A DNA stretch of 64,000 nucleotides from Leptodactylus fallax. Its lineage: Eukaryota; Chordata; Amphibia; Anura; Leptodactylidae. The DNA lies in the NCBI GenBank assembly GCA_947044405.1, contig CAMRHE010000507.1, forward strand, positions 682,001 through 746,000, given 5' to 3'. The position numbers were made by a program, and so were the translations under genes. A model generated the notes under the pieces. It was not told the origin of the DNA and did no database searches. It worked only from the letters and a program-made list of their open reading frames with translations. Of the stretch, positions 55,001-62,444 are shown piece by piece (position 1 is the first letter of the stretch; each line of letters opens with the position of its first letter).

Positions 55001-58000
55001 TCTGATATGTAGTATGTTTAGTCCGATATGTCATTTGCTTAGTCCTTAATGTAGTGTGCTTAGTCCCATATGTAGTGTGCTCAGTCCCATATTTAGTGTG
55101 CTTAGTCTGATATGTAGTTTGCTTAGTCCGATAGGTAGTGTGCTTAGTCCAATATGTAGTGTGCTTAGTCCGATATGTAGTGTGCTTAGTCTAATATGTA
55201 CTGTGCTTATTCCGATGTTTAGTGCGCTTAGTTCGATATGTAGTGTGCTCAGTCTAATATGTACTGTGCTTAGTCCGACGTGTAGTGCGCTTAGTTCGAT
55301 ATGTAGTGTGTGCAGTCTAATATGCAGTGTGCTTAGTCCGATATATTGTGTGCTTAGTCCGATATGTAGTGTTCTTAGTCCGATATGTAGTGTGCTTAGT
55401 CCGATATGTCATTTGCTTAGTCCGATATGCAGTGTGCTTAGTCCGATATGTCATGTGCTTAGTCCGATATGCAGTGTACTTATTCCAATATGTAGTGGGC
55501 TTAGTGCGATATGTAGTGTGCTCATTCCGATATGTTGTGTGTTTACTCCCATATGTAGTGTACATAGTCTGATATGCAGTGTGCTCAGTCCAGTCTGTAG
55601 TGTGCTTAGTCCGATATGTAGTGTGCTTAGCCCAATATGTAGTGTGCTTTGTCCCATATGTAGTGTGCTTAGTCCGATATGTAGTGTGATTAGTCCGATA
55701 TGTAGTTTGCTCAGTCTAATATGTAGTGTGCTTAGTCCGATATATTGTGTGCTTAGTGCGATATGTAGTGTGCTTAGTCCGATATGTAGTGTGCTTAGTC
55801 TGATATGTCATTTGCTTAGTCCGATATGTAGTGTGCTTAGTCCGATATGTTTGCTTAGTCCGATATGTCATTTACTTAGTCCGATATGTTGTGTGCTTAG
55901 TCTGATATGTAGTGTTCTTAGTCTGATATGTAGTGTGCTTAGTCCGATATGTCATTTGCTTAGTCCGATATGTAGTATGTTTAGTCCGATATGTCATTTG
56001 CTTAGTCCGTAATGTAGTGTGCTTAGTCCCATATGTTGTGTGCTTAGTCCGATATGTTGTGTGCTCAGTCCCATATGTAGTGTGCTCAGTCCAATATGTA
56101 GTGTGCTTAGTCCGATATGTTGTGTGCTCAGTCCGATATGTAGTGTGCTCAGTCCAATATGTAGTGTGCTCAGTCCGATATGTAGTGTGCTTAGTCCAAT
56201 ATGTTGTGTGCTTAGTCCGATATGTAGTGTGCTTAGTCCGATATGTAGTGTGCTCAGTCCAATTTGTAGTGTGCTCAGTCCGATATGTAGCATGCTCAGT
56301 CTAATATGTAGCGTGCTTAGTCCGATATGTAGTGTGCTTAGTCTGATATGTAGTGTGCACAGTCCGATATGTTGTGTGCTTAGTCTGATAGGTAGTGTGC
56401 TTAGTCCAATATGTAGTGTGCTTAGTCCGATATGTTGTGTGCTTAGTCCGATATGTAGTGTGCTCAGTCCAATATGTAGTGTGCTTAGTCCGATATGTTG
56501 TGTGCTCAGTCCGATATGTAGTGTGCTCAGTCCAATATGTAGTGTGCTCATTCCAATATGTAGTGTGCTCAGTCCGATATGTAGTGTGCTTAGTCCAATA
56601 TGTTGTGTGCTTAGTCCGATATGTAGTGTGCTTAGTCCGATATGTAGTGTGCTCAGTCCAATTTGTAGTGTGCTCAGTCCGATATGTAGCATGCTCAGTC
56701 TAATATGTAGCGTGCTTAGTCCGATATGTAGTGTGCTTAGTCTGATATGTAGTGTGCACAGTCCGATATGTTGTGTGCTTAGTGTGATATGTAGTGTATT
56801 TAGTCCTATATGTAGTGTACATAGTCTGATATGCAGTGTGCTCAGATTAATCTGTAGTGTGCTTAGTCCGATATGTAGTGTGCTTAGTCCGATATGTACT
56901 GTGCTTAGTCTGATATGTAGTGTGCTTAGTCCGATATGTAGTGTGCTTAGTCCGATATGTAGTGTGCTTAGTCCAATATGTCATTTGCTTAGTCCGTAAT
57001 GTAGTGTGCTTAGTCCACTATGAAGTGTGCTCAGTCCGATATGTTGTGTGCTTAGTCTGATATGTAGTGTGCTTAGTCTGATATGTAGTGTGCTTAGTCC
57101 GATATGTAGTGTGCTCAGTCCGATATGTAGTGTGCTTAGTCCGATATGTAGTGTGCTCAGTATAATATGTAGTGTGCTTAGTTCGATATGTCGTGTGCAT
57201 AGTCTGATATGTAGTGTGCTTAGTCCCATATGTAGTGTGCTTAGTCCCATATGTCGTGTGCATAGTCTGATATGTAGTGTGCTTAGTCCGATATGTAGTG
57301 TGCTTAGTCCGATATGTAGTGTGCTTAGTCCGATATGTCGTGTGCATAGTCTGATATGTAGTGTGCTTAGTCCGATATGTTGTGTGCTTAGTCCGATATG
57401 TAGTGTGCTCAGTATAATATGAAGTGTGCTTAGTCCGATATGTCATGTGCATAGTCTGATATGTAGTCTGCTTAGTTCGATAGGTAGTGTGCTTAGTCCA
57501 ATATGTTGTGTGCTTAGTCCGATATGTTGTGTGCTTAGTCCGATATGTAGTGTGCTCAGTCCAATATGTAGCGTGCTCAGTCTAATATGTAGTGTGCTTA
57601 GTCTGATATGTCATTTGCTTAGTCTGATATGTAGTGTGCTTAGTCCGATATGTAGCGTGCTCAGTCCAATATGTTGTATGCTTAGTGCGATATGTAGTGT
57701 GCTTAGTCAGATATGTACTGTGCTTAGTACGATATGTCATGTGCTTAGTCTGATGTGCAGTGTGCTTTTTCCAATATGTAGTGTGCTTAGTGTGATATAT
57801 AGTCTGCTTAGTCTGATAGGTAGTGTGCTTAGTCCAATATGTAGTGTGCTTAGTCCGATATGCAGTGTGCTTTTTCCAATATGTAGTGTGCTTAGTCTGA
57901 TATGTAGTCTGCTTAGTGTGATAGGTAGTGTGCTTAGTCCAATATGTAGTGTGCTTAGTCCGATAACTTGTGTGCTTAGTCCGATATGTAGTGTGCTCAG

Positions 58001-60615
58001 TCCAATATGTAGCGTGCTCAGTCTAATATGTAGTGTGCTTAGTCTGATATGTAGTGTCCTTAGTCTGATATGTCATTTGCTTAGTCCGATATGTAGTGTG
58101 CTTAGTCCGATATGTAGTGTGCTTAGTCCGATATGTAGCGTGCTCAGTCCAATATGTTGTGTGCTTAGTCCAATATGTAGCGTGCTCAATCCGATATGTA
58201 GTGTGTTCAGTCCGATATTTAGCATACTCAGTCTAATATGTAGTGTGCTTAGTCTAATATGTCATTTGCTTAGTCCGATATGTAGTGTGCTTAGTCCGAT
58301 ATGTAGCGTGCTCAGTCCGATATGTAGTGTGCTTAGTCCAATATGTCATTTGCTTAGTCCGTAATGTAGTGTGCTTAGTCCACTATGAAGTGTGCTCAGT
58401 CCGATATGTTGTGTGCTCAGTCTGATATGTAGTGTGCTTAGTCTGATATGTAGTGTGCTTAGTCCGATATGTAGTGTGCTCAGTCCGATATGTAGTGTGC
58501 TTAGTCTGATATGTAGTGTGCTTAATTCGATATGTAGCGTGCTCAGTCTAATATGTAGTGTGCTTAGTCCGATATGTCATTTGCTAAGTCCGTAATGTAG
58601 TGTGCTTAGTCCAATATGTAGTGTGCTTAGTCCGTAATGTAGTGTGCTCAGTCTGATATGTTGTGTGCTTAGTCTGATATGTAGTGTGCTTAGTCTGATA
58701 TGTAGTGTGTTCAGTCAGATATGTACTGTGCTCAGTCCGATATGTAGCATGCTCAGGATAATATGTAGTGTGCTTAGTCCAATATGTCATTTGCTTAGTC
58801 CGTAATGTAGTGTGCTTAGTCCACTATGAAGTGTGCTCAGTCCGATATGTTGTGTGCTCAGTCTGATATGTCGTGTGCTTAGTCTGATATGTAGTGTGCT
58901 TAGTCCGATATGTAGTGTGCTCAGTCTGATATGTAGTGTGCTTAGTCCAATATGTAGTGTGCTCAGTATAATATGTAGTGTGCTTAGTTCGATATGTCAT
59001 GTGCATAGTCTGATATGTAGTGTGCTTAGTCCGATATGTAGTGTGCTTAGTCCCATATGTTGTGTGCTTAGTCCGATATGTCGTGTGCATAGTCTGATAT
59101 GTAGTGTGCTTAGTCCCATATGTAGTGTGCTTAGTCCCATATGTCGTGTGCATAGTCTGATATGTAGTGTGCTTAGTCCGATATGTAGTGTGCTTAGTCC
59201 GATATGTAGTGTGCTTAGTTCGATATGTCGTGTGCATAGTCTGATATGTAGTGTGCTTAGTCCGATATGTTGTGTGCTTAGTCCGATATGTAGTGTGCTC
59301 AGTATAATATGTAGTGTGCTTAGTCCGATATGTCATGTGCATAGTCTGATATGTAGTTTGCTTAGTTCGATAGGTAGTGTGCTTAGTCCAATATGTTGTG
59401 TGCTTAGTCCGATATGTTGTGTGCTTAGTCCGATATGTAGTGTGCTCAGTCCAATATGTAGCGTGCTCAGTCTAATATGTAGTGTGCTTAGTCTGATATC
59501 TCATTTGCTTAGTCCGATATGTAGTGTGCTTAGTCCAATATGTAGCTTGCTAAGTCCAATATGTTGTGTGCTTAGTGCGATATGTAGTGTGCTTAGTCCG
59601 ATATGTAGTGTGCTTAGTCCGATATGTCATGTGCTTAGTCTGATGTGCAGTGTGCTTTTTTCAATATGTAGTGTGCTTAGTCTGATATGTAGTCTGCTTA
59701 GTCTGATAGGTAGTGTGCTTAGTCCAATATGTAGTGTGCTTAGTCCGATACGTTGTGTGCTTAGTCCGATATGTAGTGTGCTCAGTCCAATATGTAGCGT
59801 TCTCAGTCTAATATGTAGTGTGCTTATTCTGATATGTAGTGTGCTTAGTCTGATATGTCATTTGCTTAGTCCGATATGTAGTGTGCTTAGTCCGATATGT
59901 AGCGTGCTCAGTCCAATATGTTGTGTGCTTAGTCCGATATGTAGCGTGCTCAATCCGATATGTAGTGTGTTCAGTCCGATATTTAGCATAGTCAGTCTAA
60001 TATGTAGTGTGCTTAGTCTGATATGTCATTTGCTTAGTCCGATATGTAGTGTGCTTTTTCCGATATGTAGTGTGCTTAGTCCGATATTTAGCGTGCTCAG
60101 TCCGATATGTAGTGTGCTTAGTCTGATATGTAGTGTGCTTAATTCGATATGTAGCGTGCTCAGTCTAATATGTAGTGTGCTTAGTCCAATATGTCATTTG
60201 CTTAGTCCGTAATGTAGTGTGCTTAGTCCAATATGTAGCGTGCTTAGTCCGATATGTCGTTTCCTTAGTCCGATATGTCATTTGCTTAGTCCGTGATGTA
60301 GTGTGCTCAATCCGATATGTTGTGTGCTTAGTCTGATATGTAGTGTGCTTAGTCTGATATGTAGTGTGTTCAGTCAGATATGTAGTGTGCTCAGTCCGAT
60401 ATGTAGCATGCTCAGGCTAATATGTAGTGTGCTTAGTCTGATATGTAGTGTACTTAGTCCGATATGTAGATATGTAGTGTGCTTAGTCCGATATGTCATG
60501 TGCTTAGGCTGATATGTAGTGTGCTTAGTCCGATATGTAGTGTGTTTAGTCCGATATGTCATGTGCTTAGTCTGATATGCAGTGTGCTTATTCCAATATG
60601 TAGTGTGCTTAGTCC
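52024..60615. repeat. 8,593-bp tandem unit, copy 2
   Basis: Adjacent near-identical copy of 43431..52023. Reading the two side by side I found nine differences (near 44169, 45048, 46652, 48284, 48590, 50276, 50416, 51061 and 51788 in copy 1). I did not count exhaustively, but identity is about 99.9%. The transposon lies 260 bp beyond its end. Confidence 0.9.
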
Positions 60616-60873
60616 GATATGTAGTGTGCTTAGTCCGATATGTAGTTTGCTTAGTCCGATATGTAGTGTGCTTAGTCCGATATGTAGTGTGCTTAGTCCA
60701 ATATGTAGTGTGCTTAGTCTGATATGTAGTGTGCTTAGTCCGATATGTAGTTTGCTTAGTCCGATATGTAGTGTGCTTAGTCCAATATGTAGTGTGCTTA
60801 GTCCGATATGTAGTGTGCTTAGTCCGATATGTAGTGTGCTTAGTATGATATGTCATGTGCTTAGTCCAATATG

Positions 60874-60875
60874 TA
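60874..60875. repeat. TA target-site duplication, left
   Basis: TA directly before the element's first C. It belongs to a satellite monomer reading ...AATATGTA. Together with TA at 62443..62444 it is the 2-bp duplication typical of Tc1/mariner insertion. Confidence 0.93.
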
Positions 60876-60912
60876 CAGTCATGGCCAAAAGTTTTGAGAA
60901 TGATACAAATAT
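60876..60912 (+). repeat. Left terminal inverted repeat of the transposon
   Basis: 37 bp beginning CAGTCATGGCC. It matches the reverse complement of 62406..62442 except for one base (GATAC here, GACAC at the right end). This is the expected transposase binding and cleavage end. One mismatch in 37 indicates little decay. Confidence 0.96.
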
Positions 60913-61011
60913 CAATTTTTACAAAGTCTACTGCTTCAGTTTTTCTAATGGCAATTTGCATATACTCCAGAATGTTATAAAGAGTGATCAGCTTAACAGC
61001 AATTACTTGCA

Positions 61012-61025
61012 AAGTCAATATTTGC
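61012..61025 (+). repeat. Inner inverted repeat, left copy
   Basis: AAGTCAATATTTGC, the exact reverse complement of 62255..62268. It marks the inner limit of the extended inverted ends. An inner transposase-binding site, as in IR/DR-type Tc1 elements, is possible but inferred. Confidence 0.6.
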
Positions 61026-61199
61026 CTAGAAAATGAACTTTATCCCCCAAAACACATTTCAACATCATTGCAGCCCTACCTTAAAAGGACCACCTAACAT
61101 TGTTCCAGTGATTGCTCCATTAACACAGGTGTGGGTGTTGATGAGGACAGGGCTGGAGATCAATCTGTCATGATTAAGTAAGAATGACACCACTGGACA

Positions 61200-61209
61200 C
61201 TTTAAAAGG
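61200..61209 (+). promoter_or_regulatory. Possible TATA-like element before the transposase
   Basis: CTTTAAAAGG lies 3 bp before the ATG at 61213 and about 40 bp before the ATG at 61249. If it works as a TATA box, transcripts would start about 25-30 bp downstream, past the first ATG and just ahead of the second, favouring the 338-residue protein. A similar CCTTAAAAGG at 61079..61088 could instead serve the longer form. Motif-level evidence only. Confidence 0.25.
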
Positions 61210-61212
61210 AGG

Positions 61213-62265
61213 ATGGTGCTTGCCATCATTATTTCTCTTCTGTTAACCATGGTTATCTCTAAAGAAACACGTGCAGTCATCATTGCACTGCACAAAAATG
61301 GCCTAACTGGGAAGAGTATTGCAGCTAGAAAGATTGCACCTCAGTCAACAATCTATCGCATCATCAAGAACTTCAAGGAGAGAGGTTCCATTGGTGCCAA
61401 AAAGGCTCCAGGGCGCCCAAAAAAGACCAGCAAGCGGCAGGACCGTCTCTTAAAAGTGTTTCAGCTGCGGGATCGGGCTACTAGCAGTGCAGAGCTTGCT
61501 GAGGAATGGCAGCAGGCAGGTGTGAGTGCATCTGCACGCACTGTGAGGCGGAGACTCTTGGAGCAAGGCCTGGTCTCAAGGAGGGCAGCAAAGAAGCCAC
61601 TTCTCTCCAGAAAAAACATCAGGGACAGACTGATATTCTGCAAAAGGTACAGGGAGTGGACTGCTGAGGACTGGGGTAAAGTCATTTTCTCTGATGAATC
61701 CCCTTTTCGATTGTTTGGAACATCTGGAAAACAGCTTATTCGGAGAAGAAGAGGTGAGCGCTACCACCAGTCTTGTCTCATGCCAACTGTAAAGCATCCT
61801 GAAACCATTCATGTGTGGGGTTGCTTCTCAGCCAAGGGAATCGGCTCTCTCACAGTCTTGCCTAAAAACACAGCAATGAATAAAGAATGGTACCAGAATG
61901 TCCTCCAAGAGCAACTTCTCCCAACCGTCCAAGAGCAGTTTGGCGCTCAACAATGCCTTTTCCAGCATGATGGAGCACCTTGCCATAAAGCAAAGGTGAT
62001 AACTAAATGGCTCAGGGAACAAAACATAGAGATTTTGGGTCCATGGCCTGGAAACTCCCCAGATCTTAATCCCATTGAGAACTTGTGGTCAATCATCAAG
62101 AGACGGGTGGACAAACAAAAACCAACAAATTCAGACAAAATTAAAGCATTGATTCTGCAAGAATGGACTGCTATCAGTCAGGATTTGGTCCAGAAGTTGA
62201 TTGAGAGCATGCCAGGGAGAACTGCAGAGGTCCTGAAGAAGAAGGGTCAACACTGCAAATATTGA
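61213..62265 (+). CDS. Tc1/mariner transposase, apparently intact (DD35E)
   Basis: A 350-residue protein that would bind the element's ends, excise it and insert it at TA. Residues about 16-60 look like the first helix-turn-helix of the paired-like DNA-binding domain. GRPKK at 67-71 is the AT-hook-like linker, and 72-125 form the second helix-turn-helix (RTVRRRLLEQGL at 109-120). Basic stretches around 123-135 could be the nuclear localisation signal. The DDE domain has D161 in FSDES, D253 in QHDGAPCH and E289 in PDLNPIENLW. There are 35 residues between D253 and E289, one more than in Sleeping Beauty-type Tc1 elements; the extra residue lies in GPWPGNS. No stop or frameshift is seen. The start is uncertain: ATG at 61213 gives 350 residues with a hydrophobic first dozen, while ATG at 61249 (Met13, context ACCATGG) gives 338 residues beginning MVISKETR, aligning better with relatives. 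Stop is TGA at 62263. Confidence 0.95.
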   Translation: MVLAIIISLLLTMVISKETRAVIIALHKNGLTGKSIAARKIAPQSTIYRIIKNFKERGSIGAKKAPGRPKKTSKRQDRLLKVFQLRDRATSSAELAEEWQQAGVSASARTVRRRLLEQGLVSRRAAKKPLLSRKNIRDRLIFCKRYREWTAEDWGKVIFSDESPFRLFGTSGKQLIRRRRGERYHQSCLMPTVKHPETIHVWGCFSAKGIGSLTVLPKNTAMNKEWYQNVLQEQLLPTVQEQFGAQQCLFQHDGAPCHKAKVITKWLREQNIEILGPWPGNSPDLNPIENLWSIIKRRVDKQKPTNSDKIKALILQEWTAISQDLVQKLIESMPGRTAEVLKKKGQHCKY

Positions 62266-62268
62266 CTT
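62255..62268 (-). repeat. Inner inverted repeat, right copy, overlapping the stop codon
   Basis: GCAAATATTGACTT, the exact reverse complement of 61012..61025. It covers the last transposase codons and the TGA at 62263..62265, so coding end and putative end-structure share sequence. Confidence 0.6.
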
Positions 62269-62405
62269 GCTGCATTAACTCATTCTAACTGTCAATATAA
62301 GCTTCTGTTACTCATAATATGAATGCAATTATATTTCTGTATGTGATAAAAACATCTGACAAACACACATAAAAACCAGAGGGCAGCAGATCATGTGAAA
62401 ATATA
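62266..62405 (+). other. Transposon 3' untranslated and right subterminal region
   Basis: 140 bp between the transposase stop and the right TIR; AT-rich, with no second frame. I see no canonical AATAAA; AATATA at 62294 is the nearest weak polyadenylation-like hexamer. The region is a diverged inverted counterpart of the left subterminal region. Confidence 0.6.
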
Positions 62406-62442
62406 ATATTTGTGTCATTCTCAAAACTTTTGGCCATGACTG
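62406..62442 (-). repeat. Right terminal inverted repeat of the transposon
   Basis: 37 bp ending GGCCATGACTG, inverted relative to 60876..60912 with a single mismatch. It is directly followed by the TA duplication and by in-phase satellite. Confidence 0.96.
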
Positions 62443-62444
62443 TA
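62443..62444. repeat. TA target-site duplication, right
   Basis: TA directly after the element's last G, continuing as GTGCGCTTAGTCC satellite. Removing the element and one TA gives ATGTAGTGCGC, an in-phase monomer, so the empty site was ordinary satellite. Confidence 0.93.

Larger units (their letters stand above)
1..60873. repeat. 21-bp satellite array, left arm
   Basis: This is an uninterrupted head-to-tail tandem array of a 21-bp monomer, TGTAGTGTGC followed by TTAGTCCGATA, all in one orientation, about 2,900 copies. The monomer is 43% GC, and 14 of 21 top-strand bases are G or T. Common variants have TCTGAT or TCCAAT in place of TCCGAT, CTCAG for CTTAG, TGTTGTG for TGTAGTG, TGTCATTTGC in the first half, or CATAGTCTGATA in the second. 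Most monomers are exactly 21 bp; rare ones are 8, 18, 19 or 22 bp. Long open frames (for example 12252..16625) exist in several frames on both strands because 21 is a multiple of three. They encode only degenerate seven-residue repeats (CSVLSPI in one frame), and the plus-strand ones open with GTG rather than ATG. I see no host gene in it. Role unknown; it is probably heterochromatin. Confidence 0.98.
60913..61212 (+). other. Transposon 5' region: subterminal inverted repeat and leader
   Basis: 300 bp between the left TIR and the first ATG of the transposase. The outer part (to about 61025) is a diverged inverted match to the right subterminal region; for example TTTTTACAAAGTCTACTGC here resembles the inverted right-end stretch TTTTCACATGATCTGCTGC. 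The inner part shows no gene. Two TTAAAAGG stretches (61081 and 61202) are possible weak TATA-like sites. Confidence 0.7.
60876..62442 (+). mobile_element. Intact Tc1/mariner-type DNA transposon, DD35E (Traveler-like)
   Basis: A 1,567-bp element with 37-bp terminal inverted repeats starting CAGTCATGGCC, flanked on both sides by TA, the target duplication of the Tc1/mariner superfamily. It holds one uninterrupted transposase frame reading on the plus strand. Behind the perfect ends there is a longer, diverged inverted repeat reaching about 150 bp inward on the left and 188 bp on the right. Cut-and-paste movement with TA duplication is known for the family. Length, TIR size, protein size and the D-35-E spacing fit the DD35E 'Traveler' group as I remember it (about 1.5 kb, about 340 residues, in fish, frogs and squamates). 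A Repbase or Dfam search would settle the family name. Intact ends plus an intact frame suggest a young, possibly autonomous copy. Confidence 0.97.

Noticed and set aside
1..60873. CRISPR array
   Set aside because: Short repeats are directly adjacent with no unique spacers, and there are no cas genes; the context is eukaryotic.
1..60873. Repetitive surface, mucin-like or silk-like protein gene exon
   Set aside because: No unique flanking exons, splice signals or signal peptide, and frame-breaking 19-, 22- and 8-bp monomers are tolerated and copied.
1..60873. Telomeric or microsatellite repeat
   Set aside because: The strand is G/T-rich, but the 21-bp unit contains no TTAGGG tandem and is too long and complex for a microsatellite.
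60479..61036. Open frame running from satellite into the transposon's left end
   Set aside because: Chance read-through of the satellite frame into the left inverted repeat; no start or domain supports it.
61065..61812. Minus-strand open frames inside the transposon
   Set aside because: They are shadows of the transposase frame or its leader and match no domain I recognise.
60876..62442. Novel defence or other undescribed multi-gene system
   Set aside because: Only one gene is present and it has clear Tc1/mariner transposase motifs and ends; nothing else in the window is coding.
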